Source: Bradyrhizobium sp. SSBR45G (GTDB taxonomy: Bacteria; Pseudomonadota; Alphaproteobacteria; Rhizobiales; Xanthobacteraceae). Taken from it: a stretch of 64,000 nt of DNA. The DNA is taken from positions 62,001 through 126,000 of the forward strand of contig NZ_BSCT01000023.1 of assembly GCF_030159255.1 (NCBI RefSeq), in the 5' to 3' direction. The translations under genes were made by a program, and so were the position numbers. The notes under the pieces were generated by a model. The model saw only the letters and a list, made by a program, of their open reading frames with translations. It ran no database searches and had not been told where the DNA came from. This document shows, piece after piece, positions 49,130 to 56,969 of the stretch (within the stretch, counting starts at the first letter, position 1; each line of letters starts with the position of its first letter).

Positions 49130-51157
49130 TCACGCCGCCCGCACCGAGCCGAGGAAGCTCGCGACCTCCTGCTTGAGGCGGCTGCTGTCGCCTGACAACG
49201 CCTGAGCCGCGGCCAGCACCTGAGCGGACGCCGAGCCGGTCTCGGCGGCGCCACGCTCGACGTCGGCGATGTTGGCCGAGACCTGCTGCGTGCCATGCGC
49301 GGCCTGCTGCACGTTGCGCGAAATTTCCTGCGTCGCGGCGCCCTGCTCCTCGACCGCCGCGGCGATGGCCGACGAGATCTCCGACAGCTTCTCGATGGTG
49401 GAGGAGATCTCCTTGATGGCGCCGACCGACTCATGCGTCGCGACCTGGATGCTCGAGATCTGCTGGCCGATTTCGCCGGTCGCCTTCGCCGTCTGCTCCG
49501 CCAGCGCCTTGACCTCGGAGGCGACGACGGCGAAGCCGCGGCCGGCATCACCGGCGCGCGCCGCCTCGATGGTGGCATTGAGTGCCAGCAGGTTGGTCTG
49601 CCCGGCAATGGTGTTGATCAGCTCGACCACGTCGCCGATGCGGGTGGCCGCCTTGGACAGCTCGCTGACGCGGCCGGTCGTGGTGCGGGCCTGGCCGACG
49701 GCGTCGTTGGCGATGCGCGCGGATTCCTGCACCTGACGACTGATCTCGGTGACCGAGGTCGCCATCTGCTCGGTCGCGGACGCGACCGACTGCACGTTGG
49801 TGGTGGCTTCCTCCGATGCGGATGCAACGGCGGTGGTCAGTCCCTGTGACCGCGTCGCCGCGTGGGTCAGCGTGGTCGCGGACTGCTCGAGCTGGCTCGA
49901 GGCGGCCGACACGGTGTCGACGATCTCGCCGACCGCCGCTTCGAACTGCTCGGCGAGCCGCTGCATGTCGGATCGGCGCTGGCGCGCCGCGACAGCGTCC
50001 TGCGCGATCTTCTCCTCGGCCTCGGCGTGCGCCTTCTCCTCTGCATTGCCACGGATCACGGTGACGGTCTTGGCGAGATCACCGATCTCGTCACCGCGCG
50101 CCGCGCCGGGAATCTCGATGTCGAGCCGGCCGCGGGCCATCTCGCCGAGCGCGCCGTTGAGCCGCGTCAGCGGCCGGGCGATACCGAAGAACGAGAATAC
50201 GACCGAGCAGATGACGGAGAGAAGCACGGCCAATCCGACGATCAGCGTGATGCGGCTCGCCTGCGCGGCAACCTCATTGGCATCATATCTGGCGCTGGCG
50301 TTGCGCGCGCGGGCGTCCTGAATCGAGGCCGTCATCAGCTCGCCGGCCTCGGCGAGATATTTCAGCGTGCGGTCGCGCAGCAGCGCTTCCTTGACGCCCT
50401 CGGTCTTGACCACTTCGTCATTGGCAAGGACGAAATCGGAGGCGACGCCGTTGAGCCTGGTGATCGCGGCCTGGATCTCGCGATCGTCCGCGAGCATGCG
50501 CGCGTCGGTCAGCGAGCTCTTCAGCACCGGCACGGTCTGCTTGATCAGGGTGATCGTGGACGCATCGCCCGTCATGCCGAAGCGCCACGCCTGCGACCGC
50601 ACGTAGTTCAGCTTGGCGTCGGCGGCGTGCAGCTGCCGTTCGACCCGCTCGCGGAAGGCGAGGTTGGGCAGCGTCGGCGAGCCCAGCACGGCCTGCAGCC
50701 CCTTGGTCCATTCGTTGGACACGGCGCTGCGCTTGTCGATCTGCAGCAGCAGGGTTTTCTGCGCCTCCGCCAGCTCGACCGCGCCAGCGGCATAGTTCGT
50801 CATCAGTTCCTTCAGACGGACCAGCCGATCGCGGTTCTGGGCCGTGGCGACATTGGTCAGCGCGCCATCGATGTCGGTCACCATGGCGGTGGAGAACTGC
50901 TGAATGTCGGCGGCGGCCTTCTCGGCATCGGCCGGCACCCGCGCCAGCCGCGCCGAGCGGCCCGCAAGCTGGCTCTGCTGCATGTTGATGCTGGCCGACA
51001 TCACGCTTTCGACCACCCGCCGCGCGCGCTCGGCCTGCTCGTTGGCCCGGCTGACAGCCGTCTCCGCGATCATCTGATTTGCGATCATGCCGATCGCGAG
51101 CGTCGCGCCAACGGCGCCAGCAAGCCCGAGCTTGTTGCCAATTCTGTTCAGTTTCAT
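49130..51157 (-). CDS. Methyl-accepting chemotaxis protein with long helical bimodular-type (HBM-like) sensor
   Basis: MCP 7 of 7, 675 residues from MKLNRIGNKLG. It is the paralogue of MCP 5 in length, N-terminus and layout: helix 1 about 7-27, a helical periplasmic region of about 270 residues, helix 2 about 297-318, HAMP, signalling domain. The periplasmic sequences have diverged strongly while both membrane-flanking segments (SVxFxFxGxxRPxTxLxGALGxMAxGxLDIxIPGAxRGDEIGD) remain alike, as expected after duplication followed by ligand divergence. The signalling half has GEIVDTVSAASSQLEQSA and an unusual EMATSV-like EQMATSV where the others read EELSSSV. The tail ends SFLGSVRAA. GTGGGTGGGGC lies before ATG 51157. 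Confidence 0.93.
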   Translation of the reverse strand: MKLNRIGNKLGLAGAVGATLAIGMIANQMIAETAVSRANEQAERARRVVESVMSASINMQQSQLAGRSARLARVPADAEKAAADIQQFSTAMVTDIDGALTNVATAQNRDRLVRLKELMTNYAAGAVELAEAQKTLLLQIDKRSAVSNEWTKGLQAVLGSPTLPNLAFRERVERQLHAADAKLNYVRSQAWRFGMTGDASTITLIKQTVPVLKSSLTDARMLADDREIQAAITRLNGVASDFVLANDEVVKTEGVKEALLRDRTLKYLAEAGELMTASIQDARARNASARYDANEVAAQASRITLIVGLAVLLSVICSVVFSFFGIARPLTRLNGALGEMARGRLDIEIPGAARGDEIGDLAKTVTVIRGNAEEKAHAEAEEKIAQDAVAARQRRSDMQRLAEQFEAAVGEIVDTVSAASSQLEQSATTLTHAATRSQGLTTAVASASEEATTNVQSVASATEQMATSVTEISRQVQESARIANDAVGQARTTTGRVSELSKAATRIGDVVELINTIAGQTNLLALNATIEAARAGDAGRGFAVVASEVKALAEQTAKATGEIGQQISSIQVATHESVGAIKEISSTIEKLSEISSAIAAAVEEQGAATQEISRNVQQAAHGTQQVSANIADVERGAAETGSASAQVLAAAQALSGDSSRLKQEVASFLGSVRAA

Positions 51158-51258
51158 TGCCCCACCCACAGGATGGACGCGTCACTCGACCGTCCAGGTA
51201 AACCTATAGGGGTGAGGCTCCCTAAATACCGTTAATGCTGCAGCGCATCCGTGCAAAA

Positions 51259-51275
51259 AGTTCGTTCAACGAACT
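51259..51275. promoter_or_regulatory. Palindrome upstream of seventh MCP gene
   Basis: AGTTCGTT-C-AACGAACT is a perfect 17-bp palindrome starting 102 bases upstream of ATG 51157, i.e. at the distance where the other array genes carry CCGTA-N4-TACGG. It is a likely dimeric-regulator site; the regulator is unknown. Confidence 0.5.
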
Positions 51276-51375
51276 ATATTTTCCGAGGAAAACAATACTT
51301 TCGCGACAAGTAACGACAGACCTCAACCATTGAGATGTAGGGCGCAGCAGCCTGGACGTCCGCAGCCGAGTCATC

Positions 51376-52656
51376 TCATCGCATCAGATCGAGCGCGTCA
51401 GCGAAGAATTGCGGTCCGCCGAAATTTCCCGACTTCAGCGCCAGCAGCATCTCGCTTCCCTCGGTCCCGATGGCACGCAGCACCGGAACGCCGGCCGCGA
51501 TCTCGCGCCCAACCAGGAAGCCGGGGATCTTCAGCCGGTCCACGACCGCGCCGGAGGTCTCACCACCCGCGACCACCAGACGCCTGACGCCGGCCTTGAT
51601 CAGTCCATCGGCCAGATCGGCCATGGCCTGCTCGATGGCATGACCCGCAGCCTCCCGACCGTGCCTGGCCTGCAGCGCGCCGACCTGATCCGGCGTGGCA
51701 CTGGAGGCGATCAGCACGGGGCTCTCGGCGATGCGTTCGCGTGCCCAGGCCAGCGCCCGCTGCGTCTCGTCCGAGCCGGCGACCAGGCGCCCGGCGTCGA
51801 GATGCAGCACCGGCATGATGGTCTCGGCCTGCGCGATCTGCTGCAGCGTCGCCTGCGAGCAGCTGCCGGCGAGGCAGGCGGCCATGCCGCCGACCGGCGC
51901 GTCGGCATGATGATGCGCAAAGCCATGGGAATGCACATGCCCGGCCGCGACCAGCGCCCGCGCCAGACCGAGTCCGATCCCGGAGGCGCCGACCGAGACG
52001 CGACGTTGCAAGGCTGCCGCGCCGATCGCAGTCAGGTCGGCGTCAAACACCGCATCGGCGATGGCCGCGCCGATGCCCTGCCCGGCGAGCTCGGCGAGGC
52101 GATGGCCGATGGCCTCGGGCCCATGCACCACCGTCGCGAGATCGACGAGGCCGATCTTCCGTGTGCTCTGCCGGCCGAGCACGCGCACCAGATTGGCGTC
52201 ATGCATCGGGTTGAGCGGGTGATCCTTGAGAGGGCTCTCGTTGAGCGGCACGGCGCCGACGAACAGATTGCCCTGATAGACAGTGCGCCTGGTCTCCGGG
52301 AAGGCCGGCGTGACCAGCACGATGCCGTCGCCAGCATCGCCGGCCAGCGCGTCCATGACCGGGCCGATATTGCCGGCGTCAGTCGAATCGAAGGTCGAGC
52401 AGATCTTGAACAAGACATGATCAGCGCCGCGCGCGCGCAGCCACGTGTCCGCCTCGCGCGACCGGGCCACGGCCAGCGAGGCCTCGATCGAGCGGCTCTT
52501 CAGCGACACCACGACGGCATCGACCTCGGGCAGCGCGAGGTCGTCGGCCGGCACGCCGATGGTCTGCACCGTGCGCAAGCCGGCGCGGGTCAGGGTGTTG
52601 GCGAGATCGGAGGCGCCGGTGTAGTCGTCGGCGATGCAGCCGAGCTTCAAGGTCAC
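51376..52656 (-). CDS. otnK: Four-carbon acid sugar kinase (3-oxo-tetronate kinase)
   Basis: Phosphorylates 3-oxo-tetronate (or a related C4 acid sugar) at the 4-position with ATP. The 426-residue DUF1537-type protein begins LGCIADDYTGASDLA, the nucleotide-side Asp motif of the family. It has KICSTFDSTDAGNIGP, and the C-terminal half has VAGGETSGAVVDRL followed by GTEGSEMLLALKSGNFGG, which builds the ATP site. Its ATG overlaps the stop of the isomerase gene by four bases (52653-52656), so the two are translationally coupled. With the isomerase, dehydrogenase and aldolase-fold genes nearby it forms a complete threonate/erythronate-type pathway. Confidence 0.92.
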   Translation of the reverse strand: MTLKLGCIADDYTGASDLANTLTRAGLRTVQTIGVPADDLALPEVDAVVVSLKSRSIEASLAVARSREADTWLRARGADHVLFKICSTFDSTDAGNIGPVMDALAGDAGDGIVLVTPAFPETRRTVYQGNLFVGAVPLNESPLKDHPLNPMHDANLVRVLGRQSTRKIGLVDLATVVHGPEAIGHRLAELAGQGIGAAIADAVFDADLTAIGAAALQRRVSVGASGIGLGLARALVAAGHVHSHGFAHHHADAPVGGMAACLAGSCSQATLQQIAQAETIMPVLHLDAGRLVAGSDETQRALAWARERIAESPVLIASSATPDQVGALQARHGREAAGHAIEQAMADLADGLIKAGVRRLVVAGGETSGAVVDRLKIPGFLVGREIAAGVPVLRAIGTEGSEMLLALKSGNFGGPQFFADALDLMR

Positions 52657-53435
52657 GGCTTCACTCCCTTATAGGGCTCAAACCAGCCGAGCCCGTCCTC
52701 GGTGCGGCCGCGCGGATTGTACTCGCAGCCGACGAAGCCGGCATAACCGAGCCGGTCGAGCTCTTTGAACAGGAACGGATAGTTCAGCTCCTCGCCGTCA
52801 GGCTCGTTGCGCGAGGGAATGCTGGCGATCTGGATGTGGCCGGTGATGTCGATCATCTCGCGCAGCCGCATCGTGACGTCGCCATGGATGATCTGGCAGT
52901 GATAGATGTCGAACTGCAGCTTCAGGTTCGGAATCTTCAGATCGCGAATGAGATCGCGGGCGAAGCCGAAATCGTTGAGGAAATAGCCGGGCACGTTGCG
53001 CGCATTGATCGGCTCGAGGACGACGTCGAGGCCGTGGGGCGCGAAGAACTCCGCCGCCCAGGCCACCGACTTCGCATAGGCCTCCACCGCCTTCGCATCG
53101 CTGCGCTCCGCGATCCCCGCCATCATGTGCAACCGCTTCACGTCGGTCGCCTTGGCGTAAGGCAGCGCCGTCTCCAGGCTCGCCTTGAGATCGTCGAAAC
53201 GCTCCGGCAGCGCCGCAAAGCCTTTCTCGCCGGCATCCCAATTGCCGGGCGGCAGGTTGAACAGCGCCTGGGTCAGACCGTTCTCGCGCAGCCGCCTGCC
53301 GACCTCCTCGGCCGGATGATCATAGGGAAACAGGAATTCCACCGCGGTGAAGCCGGCCTTGGCGGCGGCCGCGAAACGGTCGAGGAACGGATGCTCGGTG
53401 AACATCATCGAGAGATTGGCGGCGAAGCGGGGCAT
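52653..53435 (-). CDS. otnI: 2-oxo-tetronate isomerase (hydroxypyruvate isomerase-like)
   Basis: A 260-residue TIM-barrel isomerase of the Hyi/OtnI group, interconverting 2-oxo- and 3-oxo-tetronate before the kinase step. It begins MPRFAANLSMMFTEHPFLDRF, and has VEFLFPYDHP, LEPINARNVPGYFL with the first metal-binding Glu, LQFDIYHCQI with metal-binding Asp and His, and GCEYNPRG with the second Glu. The start ATG 53435 gives the family's normal length (about 260); the opening to 53522 is not used. It is 22 bases downstream of the dehydrogenase gene, in the same operon. Confidence 0.92.
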   Translation of the reverse strand: MPRFAANLSMMFTEHPFLDRFAAAAKAGFTAVEFLFPYDHPAEEVGRRLRENGLTQALFNLPPGNWDAGEKGFAALPERFDDLKASLETALPYAKATDVKRLHMMAGIAERSDAKAVEAYAKSVAWAAEFFAPHGLDVVLEPINARNVPGYFLNDFGFARDLIRDLKIPNLKLQFDIYHCQIIHGDVTMRLREMIDITGHIQIASIPSRNEPDGEELNYPFLFKELDRLGYAGFVGCEYNPRGRTEDGLGWFEPYKGVKP

Positions 53436-53457
53436 GGCGTGAGAACTCGTCTCGTTG

Positions 53458-54372
53458 TTACTTGGATGAGCCCGGCAGCTTGGTGCCGGTAACCTGCGCG
53501 TACATCCGCGCCACCGACGCATCGTCGTCGCGGCCCATGCCGGCGGCCGACGTCATCAGGAACATCTGCAGCGCGGCGGCCGAGACCGGCACCGGGAACC
53601 GGTGAGTGCGCGCCATGTCCTGGATGATGCCGAGATCCTTGACGAAGATCTCGACCGCGCTGCGCGGCGTGTAGTCGCCGTCGAGCACATGCGGCATGCG
53701 GTTCTCGAACATCCAGGAATTGCCGGCCGAGGCGGTGATCACCTCATAGACCTTGCGGATGTCCAGCCCCTGCTTGGCGGCAAAGGCGATCGCCTCGCTG
53801 GCGGCCGCGATATGCACGCCGGCGAGCAGCTGGTTGATCATCTTGAATGCGGCGCCCTGCCCAGCGGCATCGCCGAGCTCATAGAGCTTCGCCGCCATCG
53901 CATCGAGCGCCGGCCGCGCCTTGGCGAAGGCCGCCGGGCTGCCGGAGGCGAGAATGGTCAACTCACCCTGCGCCGCGCGCTGCGCGCCGCCGGATATCGG
54001 TGCATCCAGATAGTGCTGGCCGGTCGCCTCCAGCTGCTTGGCGAGGCGACGCGCAACATCGGGATCCATGGTCGCGGAGGACACGAACACGGCCTCCTTC
54101 GGCATGGTCTCGGCGGCACCGCCGGGGCCGAACAGAACGGCTTCGGTCTGCGCCGCATTGACGACCACGCTGACCACGATGTCGGCGCCCGCGGCCGCCT
54201 CGGAGGGGCTGTGCGCCCCCTTGCCGCCATCGGCCACGAAACGCGCCACGGCGTCCGCCGACACGTCGCATCCGGTCACCGCGAAGCCCGCGCGCTTGAG
54301 CGAGGTCGCCATGCCGAATCCCATCGAGCCCAGCCCGATCACGGCGACGTTCAATTGCGATGGCGACGGCAT
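53458..54372 (-). CDS. ltnD: L-threonate-type dehydrogenase (3-hydroxyisobutyrate dehydrogenase family)
   Basis: A 304-residue NAD+-dependent beta-hydroxyacid dehydrogenase that would oxidise L-threonate (or erythronate) at C2 to give 2-oxo-tetronate. It has a Rossmann VIGLGSMG (11-18), DAPISGGAQRAAQGEL for substrate binding, and the catalytic Lys in GAAFKMINQLL (about 170). An all-helical C-domain follows. ATG 54372 (MPSPSQLN) is favoured; the opening to 54720 is antisense to otnC. It is first gene of the ltnD-otnI-otnK operon and divergent from otnC over 115 bases. Confidence 0.9.
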   Translation of the reverse strand: MPSPSQLNVAVIGLGSMGFGMATSLKRAGFAVTGCDVSADAVARFVADGGKGAHSPSEAAAGADIVVSVVVNAAQTEAVLFGPGGAAETMPKEAVFVSSATMDPDVARRLAKQLEATGQHYLDAPISGGAQRAAQGELTILASGSPAAFAKARPALDAMAAKLYELGDAAGQGAAFKMINQLLAGVHIAAASEAIAFAAKQGLDIRKVYEVITASAGNSWMFENRMPHVLDGDYTPRSAVEIFVKDLGIIQDMARTHRFPVPVSAAALQMFLMTSAAGMGRDDDASVARMYAQVTGTKLPGSSK

Positions 54373-54403
54373 GCGGCGAATCCCTGAAGCGTTTCCTGAC
54401 GAC

Positions 54404-54420
54404 GTCCGGTTGGCCCGGAC
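54404..54420. promoter_or_regulatory. Candidate operator between ltnD and otnC
   Basis: GTCCGG-N5-CCGGAC is a 17-bp perfect inverted repeat in the 115-base divergent promoter. A second, shorter pair TTGGC-N6-GCCAA lies at 54441-54456. Either could bind a repressor of the tetronate pathway. Confidence 0.45.
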
Positions 54421-54487
54421 TACGCCCTGGGTATCACGGCTTGGCCGCCTTGCCAAAGCGTGAGACAAAGCGGCAGACGACGGACGA

Positions 54488-55165
54488 GTGAGGATCAAAC
54501 CCGTGGCGGACACTGCGATTCGCGAAGCCATCTGCCGGTTCGGCCGCTCGCTGTTCGAGCGCGGCCTGACGCCGGGCTCGTCCGGCAATATCAGCGTGCG
54601 GCTGGATGACGGCGGCTGGCTGGTGACGCCGACCAATGCCTCGCTCGGCTTCCTCGATCCGGCGAAGCTTTCGCGGCTCGATGCGACCGGCAGGCTGGTC
54701 TCCGGCGACGCGCCGACCAAGGAGGTGCCACTGCATACCGCGCTGTATCAGACACGCGACGCCGCGCGTGCGGTGGTGCATCTGCATTCCACGCATTCGG
54801 TCGCGATCTCGATGCTCCCCGAGATCGACCCTCGCGCGGTGCTGCCGCCGCTGACACCTTATTATTTGATGCGCTGCGGTCAGACGGCGCTGGTGCCATA
54901 TCATCGGCCGGGTGATCCCGCCGTGGCCGACGCGATCAAGGGTCTCGCCGGCAAATATGCCTCGGTGCTGCTGGCCAATCACGGTCCTGTGGTGTCCGGC
55001 GATACGCTGGAGGCGGCGGTGTTCGCTATGGAGGAGCTCGAGGAAACCGCAAAACTCTATCTGCTGCTGCGCGGGCTCAACCCGCGCCAATTGTCGCCAC
55101 AGCAGGTCGCCGACCTCGTGAAAACGTTCGGCCTCAGCCTGCCCGACCACACCGGTCATCACTGA
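54488..55165 (+). CDS. otnC: Class II aldolase-fold 3-oxo-tetronate 4-phosphate decarboxylase
   Basis: A 225-residue class II aldolase/adducin-fold, metal-dependent enzyme that decarboxylates 3-oxo-tetronate 4-phosphate to dihydroxyacetone phosphate, the last step of the pathway started by ltnD, otnI and otnK. Zn ligands are H98 and H100 in VHLHSTHS and the His of LLANHGPVV (about 161), with E79 in PTKEVPLH as acid/base and GSSGNISVR for phosphate binding. The start is GTG 54488; another in-frame GTG at 54503 is possible. It is on the opposite strand from the other three genes. Confidence 0.9.
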   Translation: MRIKPVADTAIREAICRFGRSLFERGLTPGSSGNISVRLDDGGWLVTPTNASLGFLDPAKLSRLDATGRLVSGDAPTKEVPLHTALYQTRDAARAVVHLHSTHSVAISMLPEIDPRAVLPPLTPYYLMRCGQTALVPYHRPGDPAVADAIKGLAGKYASVLLANHGPVVSGDTLEAAVFAMEELEETAKLYLLLRGLNPRQLSPQQVADLVKTFGLSLPDHTGHH

Positions 55166-55187
55166 CCGAACGGTCGGATGGAGGCGC

Positions 55188-55400
55188 ATGCAATACCCCG
55201 CACCATCACCCGCCGAGATCGAAGCCGCCGCCCAGATTCTGTTCGAGGAGGCCCGCTTCTATCGCTGGTTTCCGATCGCGACCGACTCCTATGCCATCTT
55301 CGCCGAGTCCAATCCGATCGGCGTCAGCGAATTGCGCGGCATTGCGGAACGCATGCTGCTGGCGGCTGCCCGCGCCCAGCGAGAGGCGCGGCTGCGCTAG
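55188..55400 (+). CDS. Small hypothetical protein
   Basis: A 70-residue protein beginning MQYPAPSPAEIEAAAQILFEEARFYRWFPIATDSYAIF. GATGGAGGCGC precedes ATG 55188, and the gene starts 22 bases after the otnC stop, so it may be cotranscribed with it. The composition is coding-like, with a helical second half (SELRGIAERMLLAAARAQREARL). I do not recognise a family. Confidence 0.6.
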   Translation: MQYPAPSPAEIEAAAQILFEEARFYRWFPIATDSYAIFAESNPIGVSELRGIAERMLLAAARAQREARLR

Positions 55401-55894
55401 CCGGGCGGCGCCTGCGCCGCCGTGTCGCTGATTGAGCCGCCTTGCTTCCGAACACCATTGATGCCTATTATCGAGGCAGACTCTGGCCGTGCGAGCACTC
55501 AGCCGCCGCTCGATCGATAGGCAGGCAGTGGCAGTGCCGCGTCGGTGTGGCGCTGGTACGCGGCCAGCCCTTCCATCATCGATTGTCGCGCGATCCGCCG
55601 CACGCGCCAGGCGCATCGAAGGGACCCCAAGAAGTGCCTCCACAGCGCCGTGGTTGCAGCTGTTTTCCCGGGTCATCGCCCGGCCCGCGCACGCCGCCAG
55701 TGGAAGCGGGCTGCAGGCTCCGACCCATTGCATACCGAACGGCGCTCGGCGCGCACGCTTGGTGCAGCGCACGATCCGTGCGCCAATCTTTGGCATATCC
55801 GTTGCAGACGCGACACGTGTCGGGGCCCGGGCACCCGGCCGTGCGGCCCATGATCCATGCCCGGTTCATGACTTGAGAAGACTAAGGAGGGCGG
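55401..55894. other. 494-base intergenic region before the ABC operon
   Basis: Open frames in this stretch are short, overlap on both strands and lack start signals, so I see no gene. No member of the repeat families identified elsewhere is obvious. It must hold the promoter of the ABC transporter operon; the ribosome site AAGGAGGGCGG just before 55895 is clear, but I cannot place -35/-10 elements with confidence. Confidence 0.6.
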
Positions 55895-56932
55895 ATGGCG
55901 GCGGGCGCGAGCTTGGAACTGGTGAAGGTGACGAAGATGTACGGTCACGTCACCGCCGTCGACGCGATCGACCTGCGGATTCCCGCCGGCTCCTATTGCT
56001 GCCTGCTCGGTCCCTCCGGCTGCGGCAAGACCTCCACCCTGCGCATGATCGCCGGCCATGAATCGGCGACATCCGGCGACATCATCGTCGGCGCGCGGAA
56101 CGTCACCGAGCTGCCGCCCGCCGGACGCGGCACCGCGATGATGTTCCAGTCCTACGCGCTGTTTCCGCATCTCTCGGTGATCGACAACGTCGCCTTTGCG
56201 CTGAAGATGAAGGGCATCGCCAAGCCCGAGCGCCATGCGAAAGCACGCGAGTTGCTCGATCTGGTGGACATGCAGAGCTACGCCGGGCGCCTGCCCGCGC
56301 AGCTCTCCGGCGGCCAGCAGCAGCGCGTCGCGCTCGCCCGCGCGCTGATCACCTCGCCGCAGATCCTGCTGCTCGACGAGCCGCTGTCGGCGCTCGATCC
56401 GTTCCTGCGCCTGCGCATGCGCGCCGAGCTGAAGCGGCTGCAGCGCGAGCTCGGCCTCACCTTCGTCCATGTCACCCATGGCCAGGACGAGGCGATGGCG
56501 CTGTCCGATCTCGTGGTGCTGATGAATGGCGGCAAGATCGAGCAGCAGGGCAGCCCGCGCGAGATCTTCAACCATCCGCGCACCGAATTCGCGGCCCGCT
56601 TCATCGGCGGCCACAACGTCATCCCGCTGAACGGCGAAACCTTTGCGGTGCGGGTCGACCGCATCCAGCTGAAGGCGCCGACTGCTGCGATCGATGGCCC
56701 GGCCGTGCCGGGCACGATCAGCAAGATCGAGTACCAGGGCACTTATGTGCTGGTCGCGGTGGCGACCGATGGCGGCCCGGAGATCTCGGCGCAGCTCAGC
56801 GACGACCAGTTCGATGCCGACACCCACAGCATCGGCGAGCGCGTGGTCGTGACCTGGAATCCGGCGCTTGCCGACGCACTGACGCCCCGCCCTGCCGCCG
56901 CGGCTGCGCCGGCTGCGGAGCTGGTCGCCTGA
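55895..56932 (+). CDS. ABC transporter ATPase, spermidine/putrescine type (PotA-like)
   Basis: A 345-residue cytoplasmic ATPase of a binding-protein-dependent importer. Walker A is GPSGCGKT (about 39-46), the Q-loop FQSYALFP, the signature LSGGQQQR, Walker B ILLLDEP, and the switch His in VTHGQDEAMALS. A C-terminal TOBE-like domain follows (from about 235, FAVRVDRIQL and GTISKIEYQGTYVLVAV), as in PotA/CysA/MalK-type ATPases. It is first gene of a four-gene operon with a Tat-exported binding protein and two permeases. Confidence 0.93.
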   Translation: MAAGASLELVKVTKMYGHVTAVDAIDLRIPAGSYCCLLGPSGCGKTSTLRMIAGHESATSGDIIVGARNVTELPPAGRGTAMMFQSYALFPHLSVIDNVAFALKMKGIAKPERHAKARELLDLVDMQSYAGRLPAQLSGGQQQRVALARALITSPQILLLDEPLSALDPFLRLRMRAELKRLQRELGLTFVHVTHGQDEAMALSDLVVLMNGGKIEQQGSPREIFNHPRTEFAARFIGGHNVIPLNGETFAVRVDRIQLKAPTAAIDGPAVPGTISKIEYQGTYVLVAVATDGGPEISAQLSDDQFDADTHSIGERVVVTWNPALADALTPRPAAAAAPAAELVA

Positions 56933-56969
56933 TTTTCGTTTGCCCGTTGTTCCCTCCAAGGAGATGATC

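Noticed and set aside
37173..51157. The repeated MCP signalling segments as a possible CRISPR-like or satellite repeat
   Set aside because: The repeats are about 1.5-2 kb apart and are coding paralogy of chemoreceptor domains. No array of short direct repeats with spacers exists in the window.
55442..56061. Overlapping frames of 100-200 codons before the ABC operon
   Set aside because: They have Arg/Pro/Ser-rich composition, no start signals, and partly overlap the ATPase gene in the wrong frame.
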